NCBI RefSeq assembly: GCF_026155325.1 | Contig: NZ_JAPFPW010000001.1 | Location: 405,360 to 469,359 of the forward strand | Length of the DNA: 64,000 bases | Reading direction: 5' to 3' | DNA from: Desulfobotulus pelophilus | Lineage (GTDB): Bacteria > Desulfobacterota > Desulfobacteria > Desulfobacterales > ASO4-4 | Shown here: positions 35,593 to 44,577 of the stretch, piece after piece | How positions within the stretch are numbered: position 1 is the first letter of the stretch | How the letters are laid out: each line of letters opens with the position of its first letter | Made by a program: the position numbers and the translations under genes | The notes under the pieces: model-generated | What the model was told of the DNA's origin: nothing | The model's input: only the letters and a program-made list of their open reading frames with translations | The model's database searches: none

Positions 35593-35922
35593 GGAGCTGC
35601 CGACGGGTCACAGCTGTTTTTCCGTGGGAGAGGGGAGTTCTTTTCCCCTGGAGGGCAGTGACGGATTGTTGCCGCGGTGAAAATAAGAGTGGTTTAGAGA
35701 AAAAATATTTTTGTTCAGTTCCATTTTCAGTTTACCTAGGCTTTCAAGGAGGCCTTTCGCCTGAAGCAACCCTGCTTTTTATTCCGAATTGGGAAGGCTG
35801 GTTGCCGAAAGGGCATGATCAGGCATCTTTGTTGGTTTAGCAACACCTGCCAATACGGATTTAGCGCTATTTATCACAATAATTTCAGTAATTAGTGCGT
35901 ATTTCGAGGACACGGATTATTT
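35593..35922. other. Intergenic region between ruvB and the shape cassette
   Basis: 330 bp with no supported gene. A 7-bp hairpin (AGGGGA-N6-TTCCCCT at about 35632) may be a weak terminator for ruvCAB. No clear promoter was recognised. Confidence 0.35.
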
Positions 35923-37230
35923 ATGGCTTATATGAGGACGTTTCTGTTTGGATGTTTATCCTTTCTGCTGGCTTACCCTGCCCAGGCGGTTACAAAGATT
36001 CCAGATGTCTTTTTGTATGCGGAATCAAGGCCTTTTACCGCTGTTGTTGTGGAAAAATCTACGCAGAATCTCATGGTTTATGTAAAAAATGAGGAGGATA
36101 TGCTCTATCTTCGTCATCTTTTTCCCTGTTCTACGGGAGAGGTTTCCGGAGACAAACAGGTTTCCGGTGATAGAAAAACGCCGGAAGGTGTTTATTTTTT
36201 TCTTACGGAGTTTGAGGAACGGTATCTGGCTCCCATTTATGGTACGGGTGCTTTTCCCATTGACTATCCCAATTTTATGGATCAGAGGGCGGGAAAAACC
36301 GGAAATGCCATATGGCTGCATGGCACAAACAAGGCTCTGCGCCCTCAGGATACCAATGGATGTGTGGCCCTTGAGAATCAGCATCTTGATGCCATGCGTG
36401 GTGATATACGGCTTCTCAGGAGTCCTATGATTGTTGTGGAGAACCTCGCATATCATTCTGACTATCCCCCGAAAAATGACGTAAGCAGGCTGACGGGACT
36501 CATTGCTGCCTGGACGGAAGGGCTTCGTGGGGACTCTTACCATGCTTATCTTGAGCAATACAGCCGGGATTTTCTGCCGGATGTTTCCTGGTGGCAGGAC
36601 TGGCTTTCACTGCGTGAAATATTGGAAGAAAGTATCCCTGAATTCCGGTTTGAAATTGAAGGGCTTGATCTGTTCCAGGTATCTGGCAGGGTAACGGGAA
36701 TTTTTGATCTTGTGGTCCGCGTAGGAGATGCAAGCAGGAATCTTGGAACCAGAATTTTATATATGGAGCCGGATGATAAGGGAAGGATGCGAATTGTTGG
36801 AGATCCATGGCTGGCTCCGCCAGAGTCACCCGTACCAATAGGAGAACCTCTTCTGGCCGGGCTTCAGTCTTTTGAGGAAGTATGGGATGCGGAAGACCAG
36901 ATTGTCCGCATGGTTGATGACTGGCTTGTGGCCTGGTCCAGCCAGGAAATAGCTCCTTATGCAGCATTTTATGCCAGTGATTTTCGTTCACAAGGAAAGA
37001 ACCGCAACGCATGGGTCCGCTATAAAGAAGGGCTGAATCGTCAATACAGTTTTATTCAGGTAACAAGGGAGGGGCCGTTAGAGATTCGCATGAGAGGGCA
37101 GGGACGGGCTGTGGTTCGTTTCGTCCAGCGTTATGAGTCCAGCGGTTTTGAAACCCGGGGCCGTAAACGGCTTGACCTGATACGTGAGGGCGGTCGATGG
37201 AAGATTTACAGAGAGATATGGGAAGGCTGA
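35923..37230 (+). CDS. L,D-transpeptidase-fold protein with NTF2-like domain (Csd6/Pgp2-like)
   Basis: A secreted 435-aa protein with a signal peptide (about 1-22, A-Q-A). The YkuD catalytic domain (about 35-175) has His133 in W-L-H-G-T and nucleophile Cys147 in N-G-C-V-A. The C-terminal ~115 residues (V-D-D-W-L-V-A-W, F-Y-A-S-D-F) look like an NTF2-like pocket. This architecture is that of Helicobacter Csd6, Campylobacter Pgp2 and Bdellovibrio Bd1075, L,D-carboxypeptidases that trim tetrapeptides and set cell curvature. Genuine transpeptidation remains possible. It overlaps the next gene by 34 bp. Confidence 0.8.
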   Translation: MAYMRTFLFGCLSFLLAYPAQAVTKIPDVFLYAESRPFTAVVVEKSTQNLMVYVKNEEDMLYLRHLFPCSTGEVSGDKQVSGDRKTPEGVYFFLTEFEERYLAPIYGTGAFPIDYPNFMDQRAGKTGNAIWLHGTNKALRPQDTNGCVALENQHLDAMRGDIRLLRSPMIVVENLAYHSDYPPKNDVSRLTGLIAAWTEGLRGDSYHAYLEQYSRDFLPDVSWWQDWLSLREILEESIPEFRFEIEGLDLFQVSGRVTGIFDLVVRVGDASRNLGTRILYMEPDDKGRMRIVGDPWLAPPESPVPIGEPLLAGLQSFEEVWDAEDQIVRMVDDWLVAWSSQEIAPYAAFYASDFRSQGKNRNAWVRYKEGLNRQYSFIQVTREGPLEIRMRGQGRAVVRFVQRYESSGFETRGRKRLDLIREGGRWKIYREIWEG

Positions 37231-38045
37231 TCACCGAGCATTCGAAGTCCCCTTCCAAGGAGGATTCTCCCAGAGAAAAGTGGAGTCTTCTGCTTGTGGG
37301 GAGCCGTGGCCGTATTGTTCGTCTGCATCTTGGATGGGGGCTGGCCGTTGGCTTTGCTGTCTGTTTTCTGGCGGTTTTACTTGTCATAGGGTTTTGGCGT
37401 TTTCCAGATTTTGGCTGGCCGGTGAGCGAAAAGCAGGCGCTGCACCAGAGCTTGCAGATGGAAATGGATGCATTGCGAAGGGAAAATCAGCGTCTCATGG
37501 CCAGACTTGCTGCTCTGGAGGTTGTCATGTCTGATCATGCTGCAGGGCAGTATCAACCCGATGAAAGGGGGCGCGAAACGGAGAAGCCTGTTGAGGAAGT
37601 CACTGACAGAATGCCTGTGGACGTGGAAATTGACAAAAGAGGGGCGGCGGAAAGTTTACCGGGCTTACCGCAGGTGGATATTGCTTTCCCCAAGGTAGCC
37701 CTTGATTCTTACCAGGCAGGTATGCAGGACGGAGTTTACAGGGTTTCTTTTAATATCCGAAATGTTCGTAACGATGCCGGAGTTTCGGGCCATATTATTT
37801 CTGTTCTTGTCCCAGAGGATGCAACAGCCCCATACCCGGCATCTCCTGCCATGCAGGTGTATCAAGGCAGACCTGCCGAGCCTCAGCAGGGACAGTTTTT
37901 TTCAATTCGGAATTTTAAGGATGTTCGGCTGCGCTTTGGTGCCCTTGATCCAGGGCGCTATCTGGCCAATAGGATTTTTGTGTTTAATGAAGCAGGGGAT
38001 CTGCTTCATGTGGAAGAGTTTCAGGTTGTACAGAGTCCGTTATAA
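37197..38045 (+). CDS. Single-pass membrane protein with coiled coil
   Basis: A 282-aa protein: cytoplasmic basic N-terminus (about 1-42), one membrane helix (about 45-66, G-L-A-V-G-F-A-V-C-F-L-A-V-L-L-V), a coiled coil (about 80-110, M-E-M-D-A-L-R-R-E-N-Q-R-L), an acidic linker and a C-terminal beta-rich domain (about 160-280). No named family recognised. Placement between Csd6- and Csd4-like enzymes and before a bactofilin makes it a candidate scaffold linking cytoplasmic bactofilin to the periplasmic enzymes, like Csd5/Csd7 (inference). ATG 37218 is an alternative start. Confidence 0.65.
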   Translation: MEDLQRDMGRLITEHSKSPSKEDSPREKWSLLLVGSRGRIVRLHLGWGLAVGFAVCFLAVLLVIGFWRFPDFGWPVSEKQALHQSLQMEMDALRRENQRLMARLAALEVVMSDHAAGQYQPDERGRETEKPVEEVTDRMPVDVEIDKRGAAESLPGLPQVDIAFPKVALDSYQAGMQDGVYRVSFNIRNVRNDAGVSGHIISVLVPEDATAPYPASPAMQVYQGRPAEPQQGQFFSIRNFKDVRLRFGALDPGRYLANRIFVFNEAGDLLHVEEFQVVQSPL

Positions 38046-38110
38046 ACGGCCCTTGCTTTGAGGAAAACAGTGCACCAGCTGTATTATTCGCTGTGGAAGG
38101 ATGGCTGCCT

Positions 38111-39655
38111 ATGTCTGCCCGGAGTAATGGAAACTTTAAAACGGATGGGGGGCAGGTTTCCATGGTGAGTGCGTGGGGATTGAGGAAGGAAGTCTTCGGA
38201 AAGCTTGCCTTTTTAGCCGTAACGGTCATTATGTTTTTATCGTTAGAATTTTCTGCTTATGCACGCTGCGGCATTGAAACCTGGTTTGAAGACGAAGAAT
38301 TTGTTCTGAATGTATATCGCGTATGTGGTGAAAAGGCTGGGAAAACCCTCATGATTATTGGTGGTATACAGGGCGATGAACCAGGAGGGTTTCTGGCAGC
38401 AGATCATTATGCTGATATCAGACTCCGTCAAGGTAATCTGATCCTGATACCCCGGGCGAACCTTCCTTCCATTATGGAGAGTCGTCGTCAGATTCATGTC
38501 GATATGAACCGGAGTTTTGGGGAAAGCAGCTTCAATGAAACCTATGAAAGAAGCGTTACTGAAGTCCTTCAGGCCCTTATGGCGGAAAGTGACCTGCTTT
38601 TAAATCTGCATGACGGATCGGGCTTCTTCTCCCCGACATGGCTCTCAGAAGACAGAAATCCCCTCCGTTACGGGCAGTCAATCATCGCAGATGCATCCCG
38701 GTACCGGAAAGAAAACGGGGATGTTCTGATGCTTGAAACCATTGCTACTGAAGTTGTGGAACGTATGAATCGGAATATAGAAAATCCGGATCATCATTTT
38801 CATTTTAATAATCACCGAACGCTGGAAGATGATTCACCCCATTGGGAACAGCGCCGCTCAGCAACATTTTATGCCCTTACCCACCGCAATATTCCAGCCT
38901 TCGGTGTGGAAGCCAGCAAGTCCCTCCCAATGGAACTAAAGATTAAGCATCACATCCTTGCCATTAATGCGTTTATGGATTTTCTTGGTATTATACCGGA
39001 AACTCCCCCCGTACGGACCGAACCGCCCGCGCTTGGTTTCCTTGTTATTGCCGTTGAAGGTCAGACTCCGGTAGCTGTGGAGAAAAATCAGATTCTGCAG
39101 CTTTCTAGAGGATCCATTATTACAGTTTCACACATTGTGTCCAATTATTCGAGAGGTTTTTCAGTACGTATTGATGGATTTGATGGCAGAAATTATATGG
39201 GACAGCCCGTAGTCCTGAATGAGTCAACCAGAATACGTGTGTTTAAGGATCACCAACCCTGTGGGTCTGTTGGGATCGATATCAGAGAAAAGGTCAGGAT
39301 ACCGGACTCCGTAGTGAGGGATCCTGAGGATGAAGCGTTGCGTTATGAGGTGCGTATTAATGAGAGAATTGTCTGGCTTGAGGACGGCGCAACTCTTGAT
39401 GTGCCTTATGGCGCGATCATGGAAATTGTGAGTGTGACATCTGGGAAGATAGATCCTGTTGACCTCATAGTAAATTTTAAAGGGTTTGTTCCGGATGTTG
39501 ATGTCAATACTGGTGAAGACAGGGGCTACCCCATTGATACAGCAAAAGATTTATGGGTCCGGTATTCCGAAGGGCGTGAAGGGCTGGTTTACCCGGTGGA
39601 AACGTCTCTTTATGGAAAGAGAATTGGTGGGTTTCGGGTTCGTCTTGTCCCTTAG
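38111..39655 (+). CDS. M99-family D,L-carboxypeptidase-like protein (Csd4/Pgp1-like)
   Basis: A secreted peptidase-like protein of ~514 aa. An N-terminal membrane/signal segment (about 31-50, A-Y-A) precedes an M14-fold domain in which the zinc ligands read Gln87-x-x-Glu90 (G-I-Q-G-D-E-P-G-G) and His167 (N-L-H-D-G-S). Gln in place of the usual His is the mark of Csd4 (Gln46, Glu49, His128), with nearly the same spacing. C-terminal beta domains follow, also as in Csd4. It would trim tripeptides in peptidoglycan. ATG 38111 has AAGGA upstream; ATG 38162 would give a shorter signal peptide and is nearly as likely. Confidence 0.8.
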   Translation: MSARSNGNFKTDGGQVSMVSAWGLRKEVFGKLAFLAVTVIMFLSLEFSAYARCGIETWFEDEEFVLNVYRVCGEKAGKTLMIIGGIQGDEPGGFLAADHYADIRLRQGNLILIPRANLPSIMESRRQIHVDMNRSFGESSFNETYERSVTEVLQALMAESDLLLNLHDGSGFFSPTWLSEDRNPLRYGQSIIADASRYRKENGDVLMLETIATEVVERMNRNIENPDHHFHFNNHRTLEDDSPHWEQRRSATFYALTHRNIPAFGVEASKSLPMELKIKHHILAINAFMDFLGIIPETPPVRTEPPALGFLVIAVEGQTPVAVEKNQILQLSRGSIITVSHIVSNYSRGFSVRIDGFDGRNYMGQPVVLNESTRIRVFKDHQPCGSVGIDIREKVRIPDSVVRDPEDEALRYEVRINERIVWLEDGATLDVPYGAIMEIVSVTSGKIDPVDLIVNFKGFVPDVDVNTGEDRGYPIDTAKDLWVRYSEGREGLVYPVETSLYGKRIGGFRVRLVP

Positions 39656-39785
39656 GCGGATTTCGGATTGCATAACAGAGAAATGTGATTCTATCCGAAT
39701 CGTAGTATGAAATGAATTCAAAGTCTGTTTTGCCGGATAAAGAGCAAGCGTTGTATCTGCTGTGTTGAAGAAGAAGGAGGGCTCC

Positions 39786-40340
39786 ATGAGACTGTGGTGG
39801 AATCGATTTTTTTCAAAGGAGTTATCCGCAGACCAGCAGGAAGAGAGGGGAAAGGCCGATTCTTCTCCGAACTTGCCGACTGCTTCTATTTTTGGCCATA
39901 AAAGGAGAGAACAGGTGGGAAAGGTAAAAAATCTGTCCATTATCGACAGTGACTTGCGCGTGGAGGGAGTCCTGAATGCAAAAGGACGGCTGGTGATCAA
40001 AGGTACGGTCCGGGGAACCATTTCAGGTGCTACTGTTGTGATTGCTGAGGAAGGAAGGGTCTATTGTGATGCTACTGTGGAGGAGCTGACCATAGGTGGT
40101 GTTTTTGAAGGCAATATTCAAGCCCAGGAGCGTGTGGTCATTCTGTCTACAGGGCGATGCGCAGGTACGGTAAGTTGCAAGGATCTTGTGGTAGAGAGCG
40201 GTGGCATTGTCAATGCTGAAGTGACCTGTACACGGGAAAAGGATGCGCGGAATAAGGGCGTTGCAGAAAAAGGGGGGGAGCCTAAGAAATCAGAGGCTGA
40301 AAAAGGAGAAAAGACAGATAAAATTCGGCAGGTTTTGTGA
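39786..40340 (+). CDS. Bactofilin (CcmA-like)
   Basis: A 184-aa cytoskeletal protein forming beta-helical filaments. The DUF583 domain spans about 45-145 (L-S-I-I-D-S-D-L-R-V-E-G, L-V-I-K-G-T-V-R-G-T-I, G-G-V-F-E-G-N-I), flanked by an N-terminal amphipathic stretch and a charged Lys/Glu tail. AAGGAGG precedes the ATG. Bactofilins recruit peptidoglycan enzymes in helical Helicobacter and other bacteria, which fits the two enzyme genes upstream. Confidence 0.9.
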   Translation: MRLWWNRFFSKELSADQQEERGKADSSPNLPTASIFGHKRREQVGKVKNLSIIDSDLRVEGVLNAKGRLVIKGTVRGTISGATVVIAEEGRVYCDATVEELTIGGVFEGNIQAQERVVILSTGRCAGTVSCKDLVVESGGIVNAEVTCTREKDARNKGVAEKGGEPKKSEAEKGEKTDKIRQVL

Positions 40341-40430
40341 TGTTCCAGTCTTATGGATGCCAGATTGTTTTTTGATGTACTGGAACGATCCGGATACCGG
40401 GCAGCCCTGTTTTTGAAAAAATGGTGCAGG

Positions 40431-41030
40431 TTAAGACAGGATTGCTGAAATATCTGCAGGCATGTTCTGAAAAGCCGTGAAAGTGATGTCTGAGAATGAA
40501 TACCCATGATGCTGTGCAAGGCGTTCGAAAAGTGCCCGGTAGCTCAGTGTCTGTCGCATGCACCAGTCCAGTCCGAGAAGTCCGGCTATTGTTCGGATAT
40601 TGTTTTTGGTACCTTCAAGTTCAGCAAAAAAACCAAAAGGCATTTGATCAAGGCAGACTTCAACCCCTTTGAGATGAAATGACTCCCTGTATTTTTCATA
40701 TATTGTTTCATGGGTGTAACCCAGTGTACGGAACGCTTGCCTCGCGTCTGTGAAGCTGCCAACGACAGTTTCTGTTTCTTGAAGAATTTTGAAGTCGGGG
40801 TCGTGATGGTTGCCGGGATGGCTTTTAACGGTCATGATACAGTTTTCAGCCTGACGCAGTCGGAGAAGGATGCCTTGCTTCCTCAGTCGGAGGTCGGGAG
40901 TGTCGAACAGGGTGTTTTTTTCAAATATTTTCCCCATCGATATGCCATTCTGTGCAAGAATCAGGTTGCGAAACCCTGCAGGGTTTGATATATGAAATTT
41001 TACTTCGATTTCGAGGTCATTATGGTTCAT
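40431..41030 (-). CDS. CYTH-domain protein (class IV adenylate cyclase/triphosphatase type)
   Basis: A 199-aa protein with the CYTH signature E-I-E-V-K-F near the N-terminus, R-L-R-K-Q-G-I-L-L-R-L-R, and acidic/basic residues lining a tunnel (E-K-Y-R-E-S-F, F-A-E-L-E-G). It could make cAMP or hydrolyse a triphosphate; sequence alone does not tell. It converges on the bactofilin gene. GGAG precedes the ATG. Confidence 0.8.
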   Translation of the reverse strand: MNHNDLEIEVKFHISNPAGFRNLILAQNGISMGKIFEKNTLFDTPDLRLRKQGILLRLRQAENCIMTVKSHPGNHHDPDFKILQETETVVGSFTDARQAFRTLGYTHETIYEKYRESFHLKGVEVCLDQMPFGFFAELEGTKNNIRTIAGLLGLDWCMRQTLSYRALFERLAQHHGYSFSDITFTAFQNMPADISAILS

Positions 41031-41177
41031 GGTGGTCTCCTGAAATCGGGTTTATGAAGCAGAAGAAGGCGGGCCGGTGACCTGCTTTTTTTATGTGCCT
41101 GTTTAACCGGGCACAGGCCTTTCGTCAAGCTTTGGATAGCCCCGTTTCCGAAGAGCGAGAAGCGTGTTTTTTTCTCA

Positions 41178-41204
41178 TTGACATGGCCTTGAAGAGTCTA
41201 TAAA
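41178..41204 (+). promoter_or_regulatory. Promoter of rplM-rpsI
   Basis: TTGACA (41178-41183) and TATAAA (41199-41204) with a 15-bp spacer, 33 bp before the rplM start. Confidence 0.65.
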
Positions 41205-41236
41205 AAATAAAGTTATTTTAATCGGGAGTGACAGCG

Positions 41237-41674
41237 GTGAAAAAATATACTTACAGCGCAAAAAAAGCAGACAACCAGGGAAAATGGTGGGTTATTGATG
41301 CTGAGGATATGATCCTCGGGCGTCTGGCTTCCCTGATTGCATCCCGTATCAGGGGCAAGCACAATCCTCTTTATACACCCCATGCAGATACCGGTGATTC
41401 CATTGTGGTTGTGAATGCAGAGAAGGTGCGGTTAACCGGCCGTAAATGGGCCCAGAAAACCTATTACCGTCACAGTGGATATACAGGTAATCTGAAATCC
41501 ATTACCGCGGAAAAACTTCGGGAAAAACGTCCTGAGGATCTTCTGCGGTTTGCTGTTCGTGGTATGCTGCCCAAAAACAGCCTGGGGCGTGATCTCCGTA
41601 AGAAATTGCATGTATATGCCGGTCCGACGCATCCCCATGTGGCGCAGCAGCCGGAAGAACTTAAACTGCAGTAA
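41237..41674 (+). CDS. rplM: 50S ribosomal protein L13
   Basis: A 145-aa large-subunit protein ([24 protein letters not shown]). The GTG at 41237 is preferred because GGGAG lies 8 bp upstream; the GTG at 41228 overlaps that box. rpsI follows 23 bp downstream. Confidence 0.96.
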   Translation: MKKYTYSAKKADNQGKWWVIDAEDMILGRLASLIASRIRGKHNPLYTPHADTGDSIVVVNAEKVRLTGRKWAQKTYYRHSGYTGNLKSITAEKLREKRPEDLLRFAVRGMLPKNSLGRDLRKKLHVYAGPTHPHVAQQPEELKLQ

Positions 41675-41697
41675 CCCGAGATATCCGGAGTATTCAT

Positions 41698-42090
41698 ATG
41701 GAACAAAACAGCATTTACGCAACTGGAAAACGAAAAACATCCATGGCACGTACGTGGATTCGGCCTGGATCCGGTAAAATTACGGTAAATGGCATGGATG
41801 TTGAGAACTATTTTAAAATTGATACCCATCGTCTGGTTCTTGGCCAGCCCTTATCTCTCACGGAACGATCTGATCGTTACGATGTTATGGTAACCGTAAA
41901 GGGCGGGGGAATTTCGGGTCAGGCAGGAGCGGTACGTCATGGGATAACCAAGGCGTTACTGGAAGCAGAGCCGGAATTGAGAGCTGTGCTGAAAAAAGCA
42001 GGCTTTATTACAAGGGATGCCCGCGTTAAAGAGCGGAAAAAATATGGTCAGCGGGCTGCACGTGCGCGCTTCCAGTTCTCCAAACGCTAA
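41698..42090 (+). CDS. rpsI: 30S ribosomal protein S9
   Basis: A 130-aa small-subunit protein ending in the typical basic tail R-A-R-F-Q-F-S-K-R that reaches the P site. Coupled with rplM. Confidence 0.97.
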   Translation: MEQNSIYATGKRKTSMARTWIRPGSGKITVNGMDVENYFKIDTHRLVLGQPLSLTERSDRYDVMVTVKGGGISGQAGAVRHGITKALLEAEPELRAVLKKAGFITRDARVKERKKYGQRAARARFQFSKR

Positions 42091-42124
42091 CTGGTTTTTT
42101 CTTTTGAGTTGTTGTTTTTGTGCA

Positions 42125-42153
42125 AAAAGGCAGGCCACGTGGCCTGCCTTTTT
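42125..42153. terminator. Terminator of rplM-rpsI
   Basis: A perfect palindromic hairpin (AGGCAGGCC-ACGT-GGCCTGCCT) with flanking A5 and T5 runs; works in both directions. Confidence 0.88.
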
Positions 42154-42882
42154 AGTTCTTTCTCCAGCAAAGCAGGAATTCTGTTCTCCTGAAAGGGTGT
42201 CAACCTCATTCATGCTGAAAGAACTCTTCCGTTGAAAATGCAAGGCTTTGAAGGTGAGGGCGGACTGGTTTAAGCAATGGTGCTGGCCTGATCCTGCAGA
42301 CTGCTATCGATCATAGGCGTATCTACCCGTAAGCTTTTTTCGGCCTGTCAGTACAGTTTATGGTCTGGATGTTTTTTACTTTAAAAGAGTATGTTGAGAC
42401 TTGCCCTGCTGCATATAATATTCGGGGTTGAATGGAAGGGTTTTATTGTGTGATTTTTGGGGTCTGATTATCACATTGATTCAGCACTTCTGACTAAATC
42501 AGAGAAAAGAGAGACGGCAGATCCTTGGTTTGCTGACAGCCCTCATTCAGGCCTTCCGCCTGAACAGAGCTCCGAGGTTAAGCGGGAGGGGCTGCCGGGC
42601 ATACCCTGATATAAACGAACAATGGTTGAGCAAGAGAGATAGTCCGATAGTTTTTGGCAGTGAGGGATGACCCGTTTTCTGGAGTAGGGCAATGATCGGG
42701 ACAATGCTTGTTGGGTCCCCTCCGGCGGGAACTACCCCAGAGAAGCTGGCCCGGAAAAGAGGCAGAAGCTTGCGTAGTGTTCTGCCTGGGCGTCGTGGCA
42801 GGAGAGGGTCTTGTGCATCGCAGTAAATGGGAGATGGACCTCCCTGTTTGACTGGAAACCATTAAAAACGGTGTTGAAAACC
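42154..42882. other. Long noncoding region with several hairpins before the GAPDH-like gene
   Basis: No gene supported in ~730 bp. From about 42540 it is GC-richer and holds clear local stems: TTCAGGC-N5-GCCTGAA (42546-42564), a GGGT/CCC paired with GGG/ACCC hairpin (42713-42737), AGGCAGAA-N12-TTCTGCCT (42760-42787) and GGGAG/CTCCC (42830-42845). No named RNA (6S, RNase P, tmRNA, common riboswitch) was recognised. It may be a structured small RNA or 5' leader. Confidence 0.4.
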
Positions 42883-43911
42883 ATGACCATCAGGCTTGGA
42901 ATTAATGGGTATGGCAGAATCGGTCGGTGTGTGTTGCGTGCACTTTATGAGTCACACCATAGGAATGCCATGCGCATAGTCGCAATTAATGACCCTGCGG
43001 ATATGGCTGCCATGGCCCACCTCACCCGCTACGATTCAACCCATGGACCGTTCCGAAAAAAGGTAGCCTTCCATAACGATGAGCTTTATGTGGGGGAGGA
43101 TTCAATTTCGGTTACCCATAGCCCGGAGCTTGATGGCCTTCCGTGGGCAGATCTCGGGGTTGATGTGCTGCTTGAGTGTTCCGGTGTTTGGGTCCGGCGG
43201 CAGGATGCAGAGAAGCACAAGGCCATGGGAGCTAAAAAAGTTCTTTTTTCAAATCCAGCAGAGGCAGATGTGGATGCCACGGTAGTGTTTGGCTTAAATG
43301 ACGCAAACCTCTCAAAAACCGATACTATTGTATCCAATGCCTCTTGCACCACAAACTGTATTTGTCACGTGATCGACGCACTGGATAAGGCTGTGGGGAT
43401 ATCCGGAGGCGTTATTACGACCACCCACTCCGTGATGAATGATCAGCCGGTTATTGATGCCTATCATCATAGTGACCTTCGTCGTACAAGGTGTGCCGGT
43501 TTTTCCATTGTGCCTGTTGAAACGGGGCTGGCGAGGGGGATTGACCGCATATTCCCTCATCTGCAGGGGTGTTTTCAGGCTGTGAGTCTTCGGGTCCCTA
43601 CCATGAATGTTTCCATGATGCAGCTCACGGCTCGGGTTGAAAAGTCTGTGAACATACGCGGTGTCAATGATATTATCAAAGAAGCTGCGTTGCCAAGGCC
43701 CTCGGTCATGGGTTACACGGAAGAACTGCTTGTATCATGTGATTTCAACGGAGACGCACGTTCGGTTATTGTGGATGGAACCCAGACCCGTGTGGTGGGG
43801 AATCGTATGGTGACGGTGTTGGCCTGGTTTGACAACGAGTGGGGGTATGCCAACCGCATGCTTGATACTGCTGAGGTTTTGGGTAGAATTGCTGAGGGTA
43901 GTTCAGTCTGA
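42883..43911 (+). CDS. GAPDH-family dehydrogenase, erythrose-4-phosphate dehydrogenase-like
   Basis: A 342-aa NAD-dependent enzyme. NAD-binding G-I-N-G-Y-G-R-I-G-R at the N-terminus; catalytic Cys in S-N-A-S-C-T-T-N-C with partner His in T-T-H-S-V-M. Many details (A-L-Y-E-S, D-Y-H/D-A-Y-H-H-S-D-L-R-R-T-R, V-D-G-T-Q-T-R-V) are closer to Epd of E. coli than to glycolytic Gap, so it may make 4-phosphoerythronate for pyridoxal phosphate synthesis. Glycolytic GAPDH is the alternative. ATG 42883 is chosen to give the standard N-terminus. Confidence 0.85.
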   Translation: MTIRLGINGYGRIGRCVLRALYESHHRNAMRIVAINDPADMAAMAHLTRYDSTHGPFRKKVAFHNDELYVGEDSISVTHSPELDGLPWADLGVDVLLECSGVWVRRQDAEKHKAMGAKKVLFSNPAEADVDATVVFGLNDANLSKTDTIVSNASCTTNCICHVIDALDKAVGISGGVITTTHSVMNDQPVIDAYHHSDLRRTRCAGFSIVPVETGLARGIDRIFPHLQGCFQAVSLRVPTMNVSMMQLTARVEKSVNIRGVNDIIKEAALPRPSVMGYTEELLVSCDFNGDARSVIVDGTQTRVVGNRMVTVLAWFDNEWGYANRMLDTAEVLGRIAEGSSV

Positions 43912-44037
43912 GAGAGATGCTGCCGATATAGGTATTGAACCTGCTTTGATGATTGCCGGGCCTTTGCAGAACAGGGAGCAGGCTTGGAGTAAATACCGTT
44001 TCAGGATGCCCTGATGCTTGCGAAGGGAGCCTTGACT

Positions 44038-44547
44038 ATGCAGCGAATATACATGGTCCTTGCCTGGTTTGTGTGTCTGTTTATTCTGTCTGCGCTATCT
44101 TATGGAGATGGACCTCCCGATTTCCGTCAGGTAAACTGGGGAATGGGGCGTCTTGCTGTAATGGCTGCCGAAGAATCTGTTCCGGAGCCGGTGTCCGGTT
44201 CTGGTCTTTCCTATCGGCTGTGGCTTCTTGGACAGAGAGTTTTTTTAGGATATTCTTTCTCGGCAAACAGGCTTTTTGAAGCCCGGTATGTATTTCCCGA
44301 ACCCTCCTTTTCTTTACAAAAAGAGGTAAGGGATATTCTGGAAAGCAAGTATGGGAATCCGGATAATAAAACAGATCATGAGAACTCATTGCAGTGGCAG
44401 ACGGAGAGAACTCAAATTCGTATGATCAGCGGGGATGATGGCTACCTGAGAGTGGTTTATACTGGAAGGGAAATGGTTCAGTGGCACGAATCCCGAAGGC
44501 ACAATCGTATGGAGGAAAAGCATGCAAGGCTTTTGAATCAGTTTTGA
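44038..44547 (+). CDS. Secreted hypothetical protein
   Basis: A 169-aa protein with a signal peptide (about 1-22, hydrophobic V-L-A-W-F-V-C-L-F-I-L-S-A-L-S). The mature part has aromatic and charged residues, with E-V-R-D-I-L-E-S-K-Y-G-N-P at about 105 as in proteins that recognise short cofactor-like turns, but no family is known. AAGGGAG precedes ATG 44038; an ATG at 44014 is less supported. Confidence 0.6.
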   Translation: MQRIYMVLAWFVCLFILSALSYGDGPPDFRQVNWGMGRLAVMAAEESVPEPVSGSGLSYRLWLLGQRVFLGYSFSANRLFEARYVFPEPSFSLQKEVRDILESKYGNPDNKTDHENSLQWQTERTQIRMISGDDGYLRVVYTGREMVQWHESRRHNRMEEKHARLLNQF

Positions 44548-44577
44548 GAAGTCAATGTGCCGTAAGGAGAAAAGTCC

